Below, piece after piece: positions 1 through 10,667 of a DNA stretch of 64,000 nucleotides. The stretch is from the NCBI GenBank assembly GCA_946800325.1, contig OX326961.1, forward strand, positions 40,166,543-40,230,542, read 5' to 3'. Source of the DNA: Luzula sylvatica (Eukaryota > Streptophyta > Magnoliopsida > Poales > Juncaceae). The translations under genes were made by a program, and so were the position numbers. The notes beneath the pieces are model-generated. The model saw only the letters and a list, made by a program, of their open reading frames with translations, was not told where the DNA came from and searched no databases. The stretch's first letter is position 1, and every line of letters starts with the position of its first letter.

Positions 1-1700
1 TATATTAATTTAAAATCACTATCAATATTTTTTAACATATACTAATTTTAAAAAACTATATGTCATATACATAATTTTAATTTTTAATTTATTATATATT
101 TTATCATAGAAAACTAAAATTAAATAAAAATATGATATAAAAAATATTCCTGTTAATATCTTGACAAATTAATATTATTCTAGCATTTAATTTTAATGTT
201 AAATATTTATTAATAAAAATAGTTATTAAATAATATTTCTGACCAAATTAGCAATGCATAAGTGAATCTCAAAACTAGCATTAAAATAATATTGTCGTTA
301 GTTCTAATTTCAACAGCTAATTTTATTTCAGCAGTTAATTTTGTAGTAATTATTTTTATTAACTATTAGCAAATTAGTTTATGAAATCAATAGTTGTTAA
401 TAAAAATAATTACTAAAAACTAGCTACTAAAATAAAAATAGTTACTACAAAACGAGCTGCGGAAATTAAAATAGTTGTTGGAATTAAAATTAGCGGCCAT
501 ATTATTTTAATCATAATTTTAAATAAAATTAGCTGCGAAAAAAATTCATTTATTCATTATTAAAATTAATATAAAAATATAAAAAATTTAAAGATGAAAA
601 ATAGAGGGGTATTTTGGTCCAAAAAAATTGCAATACCATGAAATACCCCTTTAGGGGGGTAATTGAAAAAAATCTTTGTATGTAGGGGTTTTTCGGAGTT
701 TCTCAAAAGTTAGGGGTTTTTTTTGTAAATTCAAGAAAAGATAGGAGGTTATTTGTAAATTTCCCTTTTATTTTCTCAGCTTCTCTCATTCTAGACTTCA
801 CTTCCAATATCTCATCTTTAATCCTCCGGTTTTCTCATCAATAAAATCAGTTTTTGATACGTTTGTTACAAATTTCATTCTTGTCTCCTTTTAATTTATT
901 TACAAGACAATATACTCAATTCGATTCATGAAAACTCTGTTCTCTTTTTTGTTACATTTCCAACTCAATTCAACACGATATACATGCATATTCAAAGCAT
1001 TCATAAAAATTCAAACTATACACTCATTGCGATTCATAAAAGTCCGAGTTCAATTTATTTTCTTCTTCCAAATATAATTAGATCTTCAATCCAATTTCAT
1101 TAATGATTTAATGAATCAGAGGGAATTATTGTCATGGTTTACAAATTAAACATCAGCAATAAAAAAACACCAAAGAAATTTTCGACATTAATATATTTTG
1201 AATATCATAGGATTGTTTTGGATCTCAGATAGATAAAAATAAACGGTTGAGGTATGTGATCTAATAAATTTAAAATTATTTGAATATTTGACTTTACTAA
1301 AGAATGAGATGCGGCTAAAAACTCGTTTGAATTGTTTACGAGATCCAAACGACCTCATGTATTTTTCAATTTCCTCCAATATTTTAATTCAAATTGCACT
1401 GCGGAAAAAAATAATATAGTACCTCTCATAAAACGAGAAAAAAAAAATTCCTTCACGAAATGCATGACTTATCTCACATAAATTTCTATGTTTATATGCA
1501 CCGGCTCATGCAAATATTATCCTGGTTATGAAAAAGGCATATATTTTGTGTGAGCTCATGCATTTTTTGTGTTATCAATTGCATATTGAGTGGGATCATG
1601 CATATAGCATATATTGTGCGCTAAGGTTATGAGATGCATAATGACAAATAAGTATGTTGAACCATCCAAGTAATTGTCACGTAATTTAACCAATGACATA
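1..1700. other. AT-rich intergenic spacer
   Basis: No gene is visible; all reading frames are short and AT-driven. The first 100 bases resemble the reverse complement of about 30000-30095, so part of the stretch is a dispersed repeat. Short repeated phrases such as 'agttactaaaa' at 300-480 suggest an old, diverged element. Confidence 0.6.
601..770. repeat. Diverged dispersed repeat, copy 1
   Basis: A stretch with 'ggtattttggt', 'ggggtaa', 'tttcaagaaaagatagg' and 'aaatttccc' in order recurs in the same orientation at about 30130-30300. Mismatches and indels are frequent, so both copies are old. I cannot assign a superfamily. Confidence 0.55.
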
Positions 1701-2955
1701 AATGTTAAATGTTAGAGGGGGAGCCGCCAGGAAACCCTAACTATATTGAGGCGATTTTGGGGTGGAGGCTTCCCTAGCCGCCTCCACCCCCTCTCTCCAT
1801 ACCGAGCGACGGTCAGGCAACGACGGAGCGACGAGACAACGAGAAGCTCCCCCCCATTCTGTAATTTCGAGCATTACAGAGGAATTTCGAGCCGATTGCA
1901 TAGCTGGCGTTTTGTCGTCGAATATTTTCATTATCACCGACGGAGCGACGAGGCTTACGAACGGCCAGGTACCGAGCTAAAGACGTAGCAACGGTCTAGC
2001 ACAGTTCTCGCACTAGGCGCCTGTGGAGACGACCGGAAACCTACTCAAAGCTACTCGAAGCGAAGCTGCCGATCTGAAAGCTACTCGAACCTCCCTTTCG
2101 TGGAGGCGATCTGAGCTCGGAGTTGGAGGCGGTCTGAGCTCGAAGTCGCAAAGGAATCGAAGTGGAGCTGGGGTCGGAACCGTCGTTGAAAACAATCGGC
2201 GAAGCCACGGAGAAGAACGCCAATGGAGCCGAGATCAGGACTACCCATGACAGCGAGGGGGCTGCTCCGGTGCGACAGGCCTCGACAGCGAGGCAACGGT
2301 TCAGGTGCGACAGATCACGACAGCGAGGCAACGACACCGGTTTGACATGACCCGACATCAAGGCGACGGCTCCTGGGCGATAGGCCACGACAACGACCCG
2401 ACATCTCCGGTGCGACAAGCCATGACAGCGAGGCGAGGAAACCTATGCGGCAACCTCTTGGTTTGATTTGGTTCTCGGTTGTTGTAGCGAAGGAATCTCC
2501 CCCAATTTAGGCCGCGAGGCGAATGCCCAATTCATGCCATGAAAAAGTGGTTGCAAAGATTAAACGGAAATTATAGTTGTGCTATCAACGACGCGGTGTC
2601 GACCCGTCGAACGAACGAATTAACAATCGGTTTCATCGAAAAAAGTGGTCGAACGAACCCTAACAAGATACTTTCAGATTCAGCATCGGTTTCAACGACG
2701 AATATCGAGCAGAGTCGGTCCGGTACATGAAAAGTGAAAACAAATTAACAATTCGAGCTCGATTAAGGATCGGATAAGATTCCGAACAACACGGGGGTGA
2801 CGTAATCGGGACGGATTTTGGGGACAAATTGGAGACGAATTTTGAGGTATATTGGAGACGAATTTTGACAAAGAACGATCGGAGGAAATGGATATGCTAG
2901 CTCTTTGGCGACGCAATCGAGACGGCATAGGTGGTTATGGAGTGCTACTAGGCTA
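1700..2955. repeat. GC-rich retroposon-like patch with foldback motif
   Basis: Base composition jumps from AT-rich to GC-rich at about 1715. An 11-base arm at 1759-1769 (GGGGTGGAGGC) is matched by its complement at 1780-1790, giving a small hairpin. The same hairpin occurs at 56458-56493, so the two patches are related. From 2260 to 2440 the phrase 'gacagcgaggcaacg' recurs with variations. Reading frames here are open by composition only; none resembles a known protein. It could be the GC-rich leader of a LINE or another retroposon. Confidence 0.4.
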
Positions 2956-2960
2956 CAACA

Positions 2961-3972
2961 TGAAGGAAATACAGTTTCAGGATCAACCGTAAAAGTGTAC
3001 ACAAGGATAAACGAATGTAAGCGTACATTCGTGGTCATATCTTTCAGTAGGAAAATCCAATTTGAATGGTTCAAATTGGGTTAGATAGATAATAAGATTA
3101 TCTACAACCTTCATATAGAAATATATTTCATATGAACGAAGTATTAGTGTCGTTTATATGAAATACCGAAAGGGTGCAACAGTTTGACATACAGTTAGTA
3201 AAACAGTCATAACTTTTGCATACGAACTCCAATTGGGCCGGGCCAAATTGGGTCGTGTAGATAATACGATTATCTACAACTGTCGTGTTGGTTGATTTTC
3301 TGTCAGAGGAATTTACCAATTTCGTATGGACAGAATACTGGACAGATACATGCAACTTTCTGTGTGAAAGAGTGTATATTGGATATACATGTCTTTTGGC
3401 CCATCATAATTCTATGTGATATAAATAGGATAATTCTCTCTCATCTGGTGTGATTTATTCAGTTAATTAATTCAGAATATTCCAGAGAATTGTAAGACAA
3501 CTTTCTAGAGAGAGAAAGGGTGTAAAGAGAGAGAAACCGTGAAAAGGTGTTTTCCGGTATAGAGAATCAAACAATCAAGAAAATTCGTCGGTGCATCGTC
3601 TAGGCAGTTGCACCAGTGACCGACGTCTTACGAGTCAAGGTGGATACACATAGAGGAGTCACGATTGGGGCTCTTTCGGATGTGATCGATTCGAACGAGT
3701 AATTTCTGTCGGAGATGAAATCGAGTGAATCGGCGACGTTAACGAACGGTGAAAGACGCGTGGTGTGGGACGTGCGGATTGTCACTAACGTGACACGGAA
3801 AAGAAGAATAGCAATCAACCCTTCGTGTGCAATCAATTTTGCACTGTTATGAATCTAATCTTCTTATTTGCATCGTACCCGTCGAAGTCATGGCGTGATC
3901 TCGGGAATCGGGGAACCGGACCGGGCCTACATATCCGCTGCGCGGGCCCGGGGCAGGGTAGAATCCCCATCA
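2961..3972 (+). mobile_element. Solo LTR of a copia-type retrotransposon
   Basis: The segment begins TGAAGGAAATACAG and ends CA. It is flanked on both sides by CAACA (2956-2960 and 3973-3977), a 5-bp target duplication. It is homologous in inverted orientation to 29090-29587, where a polypurine tract adjoins the same TGAAGG start, and to the solo LTR at 53961-54842. A TATA box (TATAAATAG, 3420-3428) gives plus orientation. Two imperfect inverted motifs with CCAATT/AATTGG arms lie near 3056-3078 and 3229-3251. There is no internal region, so it arose by LTR-LTR recombination. Removing it restores a sequence that matches the flanking paralogue near 4110-4190. Confidence 0.8.
3420..3428 (+). promoter_or_regulatory. 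TATA box of the solo LTR
   Basis: TATAAATAG inside the LTR, followed within about 100 bp by an AG-rich leader (3490-3540). It fits the U3/R junction of a copia LTR. Confidence 0.5.
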
Positions 3973-3977
3973 CAACA

Positions 3978-4250
3978 GACCCAGCAAGACCGCGAGGGAA
4001 ACCGAGTCAGTTACGACGCGAGGGAAACCAAGTCAGATCTTCGAGATAGCATAATCCTCGGCAATTCCGATGAGTACCCGAGTTGCTATGAAGTGTATCT
4101 CTCTGGCGAAGCGATCGATATGGCCCAGGTGGTTATGGGTTGTTAATAGGCTACAGCAGGTCCAGCAAGACTGCGAGGCAGGTCCGACGCGAGGAAAACC
4201 AAGTCAGACTTTGGCGAGAGCATTATCCTCGATAATTCCGACGATAAAAG
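3978..4250. repeat. GC-rich flank with diverged duplicate of the LTR target site
   Basis: The phrase 'aggtggttatgg...ggctac..ca' followed by 'ccagcaagac.gcgagg' occurs across 2930-2960 plus 3978-4000 (once the LTR is removed) and again at 4126-4180. 'gaaaccaagtcaga' also recurs at 4025 and 4197. The unit looks like an old tandem duplication of unknown nature; no coding potential is recognisable. Confidence 0.5.
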
Positions 4251-5139
4251 ACAATGAACATCAATGGCTACAATTATTGTTACAATTTAACGCACTATGT
4301 ATTTTTTCGTTTCGTATCATTTGTATCGAAACATTTATCTTTTATTATATCAAAACGAAAAGATCGAGCACGTATCGTGCTTGTTTTTCTTTCAAAAAAA
4401 AATAAAATAAATGTTAAAGGCAGACTTAACAACAAGTTATATGTAAACTTCAAATTAAATATTAAATAAATCATACCATTACTCCCCAAAAACTAAATCA
4501 TTGTTGTAAAAATCAGTTTATAACTTCGAATAGTCGGAGATTAATCTCAAGTCGGTGGTCATACAATCAATTAAGATCATATCTTTCCTAAAAGTCGGTT
4601 GGGCTGACTTGGACCAATTTGAGTCGTTTTTTTCCAGTTTTATTCTGACTTTTGACTGACAAAGTTCATATATTATAAAAAAAAATAAGATCTTTTAGTT
4701 TTCTTTTTTCTGGCCCAAAATCACTTATTTTTTCGGCCTCATTAATTTCAAATCTGTGGTTATGCGACAAATGAATTGTTTGTTTTTTTATATTAATATG
4801 AACTTAATTACATTGCTTTTGGGCATAGATTTTTGTATTATGTTTCGATGTGTTGAATTAGTTTAATTAGAATTGAAGGTATGATTTTTAAATTTTTAGT
4901 GATGTTAGTTTTTCTTAATTTGTAATATGTTCAATTATTAGTGGACAAATATAATATAATATATGAAAAAATTGATGATTTGGACAAATTACATATTTCG
5001 ACTAGTCTCCGACTAATTTCGTCTAATCTCCGATTAATCATCAAGCCTCAAATTTCTTCCCAATCCGACTCATTTCAATTTCTGACATCTACAACATTGC
5101 TTATAATAATTAAAATTTAATAAAAATTAAAATCTACGT

Positions 5140-5171
<32 letters not shown>

Positions 5172-5270
5172 AAATCACAAATAAAAAATAATTAAATATA
5201 CATAAATTGTGTGACTCATCATATGATATAATTATATAATTCCCCCTCCCATTAATTTTAGAATACAAGA
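4251..5270. other. AT-rich spacer, no gene seen
   Basis: AT-rich sequence with a short CAA microsatellite at about 5140-5171. No reading frame resembling a protein was recognised. Confidence 0.6.
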
Positions 5271-5289
5271 GACATGGTGAGGCCACGTC

Positions 5290-5466
5290 GGCGGACACTG
5301 TTTGACACTGTTCATACCCGATACTGTTCGCTACTATTCAACCGTTTACTCTTCATCTCGGTTATTTTCGCGGCTACTGTTCGCCCCGAGCTGCTCGACA
5401 CTGTTCATACTCGATACTGTTCGCTACTGTTCAACCGTTTACTGTTCATCCCGGTTATTTTTTTTT
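5290..5466. repeat. Two-copy tandem repeat of about 95 bp
   Basis: The phrase 'gacactgttcatac.cgatactgttcgctact.ttcaacc' is present twice, followed each time by 'gtttact.ttcatc.cggttattt'. The copies differ at a handful of positions. Just downstream, 'gacatat.tcttg.gttctaaataaaa' recurs near 5474, 5537 and 5764. These repeats probably lie inside the Helitron ending at 6170. Confidence 0.65.
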
Positions 5467-6140
5467 AATTTTAGTTGACATATATCTTGCGTTCTAAATA
5501 AAATATTTGAATTTTTCATCGTATTAATAAATATAATTGACATATGTCTTGTGTTCTAAATAAAATATTTGAATTTAATAAAATACTATTCACACAAATA
5601 CTTTTTGTTAGCCTCAGCTGGTATTTTTTTTTTTTGTTGCTTATTATAACAATTTTGATTGGTACCAACCTGCGTTTTTTTGTGCTTATTATAATATTTT
5701 TTATTGGTACCAAGCTACATCTTTTATGTTTTTTTGTTTGTCTTTTTCAGAATTTTATTTTATTTGACATGTTTTGTATTCTAAATAAAACATTTGAATT
5801 TTTCTTTTGGAACATATGATATGTTTTGAGGAGGAAAAAAATTTACATTTATTGCATAATACTTGTGACACTATTTAATATCAGACTTTTTTTTTTTAAA
5901 TTAACATTTATGAAAATTACTTTTGTTTTATACTTGTAACATTTTAGATAAAATTATTATTTTATGATCATAACAGATTTTGAAAAATCGCAGCGAAGCA
6001 CGAGAAATATTTCTATTTTCTTATCAAATAATATATCAAATAATATATCCCGCAGCGAAATAATATATCAAATAATATATCAAATAATATATAAAATTAT
6101 TATTTTTGCTAATTATATTATTTCTTATCAAATAATATAT

Positions 6141-6170
6141 CCCGCAGCGAAGCGCGGGCTATATTCCTAG
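6141..6170 (+). mobile_element. Helitron 3' terminus (hairpin plus CTAG)
   Basis: A GC hairpin (CCCGC...GCGGG, 6141-6158) sits 8 bases before CTAG (6167-6170) and is followed by T. A short 3' hairpin then CTRR inserted before T is the diagnostic end of Helitrons. A partial internal copy of the CCCGCAGCGAA phrase lies at 6049. I could not locate the 5' TC end, so the element's length is unknown; AT-rich repeats from 5290 onward may belong to it. Confidence 0.65.
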
Positions 6171-6210
6171 TAAGCTTAATAGCCCATGATATAATTTAGT
6201 ATTGGGCCTC

Positions 6211-6217
6211 TATAAAG
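6211..6217 (+). promoter_or_regulatory. Possible TATA box for the FHY1-like gene
   Basis: TATAAAG at 6211-6217 lies 343 bp before the chosen start codon. That distance implies a long leader or a leader intron, so the assignment is tentative. Confidence 0.35.
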
Positions 6218-6242
6218 ATCTATTATGTTATTGTGTTGTGGT

Positions 6243-6254
6243 GGCCACGTGGCC
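6243..6254. promoter_or_regulatory. G-box palindrome upstream of the FHY1-like gene
   Basis: GGCCACGTGGCC is a 12-base palindrome with the CACGTG core bound by bZIP and bHLH factors, including HY5 and PIFs. Another ACGT core lies at about 6345. In Arabidopsis, FHY1 and FHL transcription is controlled by FHY3/FAR1 and HY5. No CACGCGC FHY3 site was noticed here. Confidence 0.5.
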
Positions 6255-6559
6255 TCCACTCCGCGGAGCAGGAGAGAGGTTCATGCATCTCAAATCCCCT
6301 GCATTCCCCAACACACAAAACTGATTTGATCATTCTGTAACTCGCCACGTTTCATTCAATTGAGCAGGTTGCACGATGCTGCACTGAGTATTGAAGATCG
6401 ACGTCTTTTTCCCTTTTTTTAAGGAGAAGCTTATCTTCATGACATTGATGGTCCAAGCCGACATGGGTGCGGAAGCATTTACCTTAAGATTCGTGCACAG
6501 TCAGTGATCACCATCTTCCTCCTCTCTGCTTCGATTCAGCTTCGTCGATCGATTGAGTA

Positions 6560-7320
6560 ATGGATGGAACCACCCATCAACGGCTTCCAATTGACAGGTT
6601 CCGTTTTTTTGGTTTAATTTTGGTAATTTGATTTGAAATAGCAACTTAATTGGTGGTCACTTAATTACTGATTTGTGGTTTGTTTCAGGCGTAATCAAAC
6701 CTCTGAGACTTCAGCATATTATACTGATTTGACCAAGAAAAGAAAATTGTACAACGAGCTCAATGATTCTTGCTCGCCATTATCGAAGCAAAAGTTACAC
6801 AACCAGCCATTAATGGAAGAAGATGAAGAGGAAGAGGATGAAGAAGAAGAAGAAGAAGATTCATCGGAGAATAAGTCTTCTTTTCTCAAATCCGAAGTAA
6901 CCAACTCATCTATGGACCAAGAATCTCCTTCTACCTCTTCGAGTAGTTCCGCTACGAACGAAATTTCCTCGAATCACATCGGTTCAATTACCAGTGGGAT
7001 TGATGATGATTATCAGTTAAAGAACAATAGTTATAATGAACTCGGCGGGTTTGGGGATCCAATTATGGCCGAACTGATCATGAAAAATGGAATGGAGGAA
7101 TCTGATGAAGACCAATCGGATCCTTTTCTCTATTCAAACGCATTTAACGATTTTGGAATCGCAACCATTAAGCAAGGTAACTACTCAAATTGCTATTTTA
7201 CTCGTTAAATGTTAATACTTTCCTAATTTCATTATTTTGTGAAATTTTGCAGATGGTAAAGAGAGAGAAGCCACAATAGATCAGGAATTCGAGCAGTATT
7301 TTGCCGGCCTCATGATTTAA
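6560..7320 (+). CDS. FHY1: FHY1/FHL-like phytochrome A nuclear-import protein, 3 exons
   Basis: Exons 6560-6597, 6689-7176 and 7253-7320 join with GT/AG borders into 197 codons; FHY1 proteins are about 200 residues. FHY1 and FHL carry light-activated phytochrome A into the nucleus for far-red responses. Seen here: a basic nuclear-localisation-type stretch KKRKL at residues 29-33 with a second KQK cluster at 46-48, an acidic run at 56-70 made of Glu/Asp, a Ser-rich middle, and a short conserved-looking C-terminus (FEQYFAGLMI, residues 188-197) split off by the last intron, in the position where FHY1 binds phyA. The first coding exon has only 38 bases; its ATG is the only one in frame with exon 2. 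The protein is otherwise low-complexity, so the family call rests on the NLS, the C-terminal motif, length and exon plan. An unrelated acidic nuclear protein is the alternative. Confidence 0.62.
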
Positions 7321-9174
7321 TTTGTTCAGCCTTTTGTTGTTAGTTGCTCTTTGTTTTCCGAAATAATAATTTGTAAATAAATAAAAGAAGTTCGTAAGCA
7401 TCAATTTTGGAAGTAAAGTTGAACAAAACTTTTTCAGATTGAAGGCCTGTAGGCCGAACTGCAATCAAATAAAAAAAATAAAATCCAATAAAGCCCAATT
7501 GAAAATGGTTAGTAATGATTGAAAGCAAGTTAGTCCAATAAACTTGTGAAGATGATGGACCCGAAAGACAGCTAAGATGAGGAAATGCAAATGGGGAAAG
7601 GCTAATCAGATCAGACTATGGCTCAATCAGAATACGAGTTCGTGCTTAGCTTCACTGCTCCTCAACAGTGTACCCACCTTACTTCCCTGTTATCATAACA
7701 TCACTATCCATGCATTTCGCCACACATGTCACGTTCTCATTGGTTGGTTTTTGAGACTAAGTTCATATAATGTATTATTGCTAAATAATATTAGACTAGA
7801 CTAGGCAGTACTAATCGGAGTAGTTGTTGGTAGAAGTAGACCACGTCACAGTCAACAATTTCTCCTCATTCAGTAAAATCACAATTTCATGTGTATCCCT
7901 GTAAATTTTCAAAATATCATGAATGTCCTTACAAAATATAAGAAATGTTATCTTAACCCCTCCTTCCTTTCCTTATTTTCTTTGGAAATTTCCAAAATTG
8001 CTTTTGATACGTTACATTTTATTCATACATGTATTGAGTACCAACAATAAGTAATTTTTAAAATAATGACAAGAATATTTTTAGTCAGACACGTAATTAC
8101 GTCGGATCAAGTTAAATTATAAAAATTAATTAAATTTTTAAATGACATCGAGCATGAAATAATTCGACATTACCATAGCGAAACAGGCAAACAAGTAGAT
8201 ATGGAGATGAGTGGAATGAAACATTTCTTATCAAACACACCGAAATCAACCTAAGAAACAACTTTCTAGTACTGAAACTGGGAATTATCAATTCAGGAAA
8301 ATAGTTTTTGCCAAAACAAACAATGCTACACCTCTGAGTAGACCATAGCGATAAGCACATCTCGCAAAAGTATGGGGCCCTAACTTTCTGCTAAGTATCA
8401 ATGAGAATTGAGAAATGAAAGAAACAAATCAGAGAGAGAAGTACATGTACCGACCTCGTATATTGGCGCTAAGAGTGATCGAAAAGCTTCAACATATCAC
8501 ACAATAATTGCTAGTTTGATCTTCTTTTGCCATAATTGACGAAAAAAATTACATATCATCGGCAAATTAAAGTTTCCATGACCAAGTATTGTTTTGTGAA
8601 TTTTATGGAGCTCACAAATTTGTTGGCTATTAGTGATTCATAGATTAACATAGATAAAGAAACATTCATCTCGTCAGATGAATAAGTGGATATAAATTTT
8701 AGTGATAAATGGTAATGATATATTTTGTTAAGTAATTTTAGTTATTAAATTAGGCTAACACGTTACATAATTTTTAGAATAAGATATTTTCGGAACGAAG
8801 GATATAAATGATATTTCTTTTTCTTATTTATTTCAAAGGGGGTACGCGGTATACATAATATTTCTAATTTTGGAAGGGTATACGTGAAATTCCACATTTC
8901 GATGAACAAACCGGGTCCCCACCGCACGTGTCAGAACAGTCGTCGGATCTGCTTCTAGATTCCCGCCGTACATAATCCAACGTGTACAATCTACGTGGAC
9001 CAATAAAAATCCCCCAAGGCAAAACAAGGGACCCACAGTGCTCCTAGTGACATGACCTTTGAGCAATAGTGCCGTGAAATGAGTGCGGATCCACTCCATC
9101 AACCGGGTCCCACCCGTTAGCCCTTACCGGGTGCGGTCAAATCATAATGATGTATTCGGGTTGGGTTGTTGGGT
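7321..9174. other. Gene-free spacer after the FHY1-like gene
   Basis: The first 100 bases are probably the 3' UTR of the upstream gene. The rest is AT-rich with moderately GC-rich sequence at 8840-9180. No gene was recognised. Confidence 0.5.
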
Positions 9175-9183
9175 GTATCCAAG

Positions 9184-9353
9184 GAGTAATGATACAAACC
9201 AAACCTTTCTTCCCACGAATTAACCACACCTGCCACGTGGCAGCCAGTGATTGGCTGCAGTTTTCCACAACTTTTGCTGCAGCCAATCACTGACTGCCAC
9301 GTGGCAGGTGTGGTTAATTTGTGGGAAGAAAGGTGTGGTTTGTATCATTACTC
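9184..9353. mobile_element. Foldback MITE with 9-bp target duplication
   Basis: The 170-bp segment is a near-perfect palindrome centred near 9268, starting GAGTAATGATACAAACC and ending with its complement. GTATCCAAG occurs exactly at 9175-9183 and 9354-9362. A 9-bp target duplication points to the Mutator superfamily. Each arm has GCCACGTGGCAG, so the element carries two G-boxes. The near identity of the arms suggests recent activity or gene conversion. Confidence 0.8.
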
Positions 9354-9500
9354 GTATCCAAGCTTCATTCGCCCTATTCACATTTGGCGCAACACTCAAC
9401 ACGTCCATTCTCCTCGCCCACACCCACACGTGTGAGCATTACACTCTATTATTCAATTATTATGGGTACTTTCACAATACTTTCCAAATTGTGTTTTATG

Positions 9501-10007
9501 TTATGTTACGCGGATATTTCAAAAATGCAAAAATATTCTGAGAATACGGATACTGTTCGGATACGTATCGGATACGTCACGTGACGTATCCGATTATTTT
9601 AATATTTATTTTTTTCGGATACGACGGGGATACGGCAGGATACGGCTGGGATACTCCATTTAGGATACTTCGGCTTATTATATATTTTGGTTCATAATAT
9701 TTTTAAATAAATTATATATGATACTAGTAGGATACTTCTAAATTAGTTCTATGATACTTCTAGAATAAATTTAAAATATTTTTATGATACTTGTATTGTT
9801 ATGTTGATTTTATTTATTGTCATGATATTTAAATTCAAAATATTATTTAATTTATTATTTATTTATTTATTTATTATATACAATATAAATATATTAAAAT
9901 AATAATTATATATTCGTATTCATATCCGTGATTTTTTGAAAATTACCGTATCGTCGTATCCGTATCGTATCGGATACGATATCCGTATCCGTATCCGTGC
10001 AACATAG
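9501..10007. mobile_element. GATACG-rich terminal-inverted-repeat element
   Basis: The left end TTATGTTACGCGGATA and the complement of the right end CTATGTTGCACGGATA form an imperfect inverted repeat. GTTTTATG flanks both sides (9493-9500 and 10008-10015; one further base also matches), an 8- or 9-bp target duplication. Subterminal sequence is packed with 'gatacg' and 'cgtatc' in both directions. It has no coding capacity. Elements with CTATGTTGC ends are widespread in eudicots; superfamily hAT or MULE. Confidence 0.7.
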
Positions 10008-10015
10008 GTTTTATG

Positions 10016-10667
10016 TGATATAATTTGGAGTTAATGATAAAATGTGGAATGCAAGGGAGAAACAGCTGCACCGCCAAAGAGAGGGGGGACCGAATGGGGG
10101 AGGGGAAGGAAAGACAAAATCACATGGGAGGATCCCAGGCCGTGTGATGGGTCAAGAGTCTCGATCACCGCCGTCTGATCTTGTACTGGTCTCGTCAGTC
10201 TTTCAGCCCTACCATTTTTGTGTTTTGATAAGAGTGGCCAATGATGGCCGTGCGAATGCAATGATACATTCATACGTAATTAACAACTCCATTATTTTGT
10301 ACCATTTTGGTTTGGGTGCTTTGTTCCATTTGTTTTTAACAATTTTGAGAGGAGACCTGCGATAAATATCAAAAATATAATTTTGATATTTGTAAATTAT
10401 TATTCCTAAAAGTTTGGAATATAAGATCCATATTAAAAATATAACTTTTCGAACGATCAAAATCGAGTTTTTATGTGTCAAAGTTTTCGAAAGGGTATAA
10501 TCGTAATTACATATTTCTGGGTTATTTAAATAAATATATTATAGGGTCTTATTTGCAAAATGATCAAACCGTTAATAATACTAAATATAGAATTTCTAAT
10601 ATAAACCTCCATATACTTGTAAATCCAAAAGTTTGCAAATATGTAAGTTTTTGTGGGTACGTATGAA
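10016..10667. other. Spacer, no gene seen
   Basis: Mixed composition; no recognisable protein or repeat. Confidence 0.5.
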
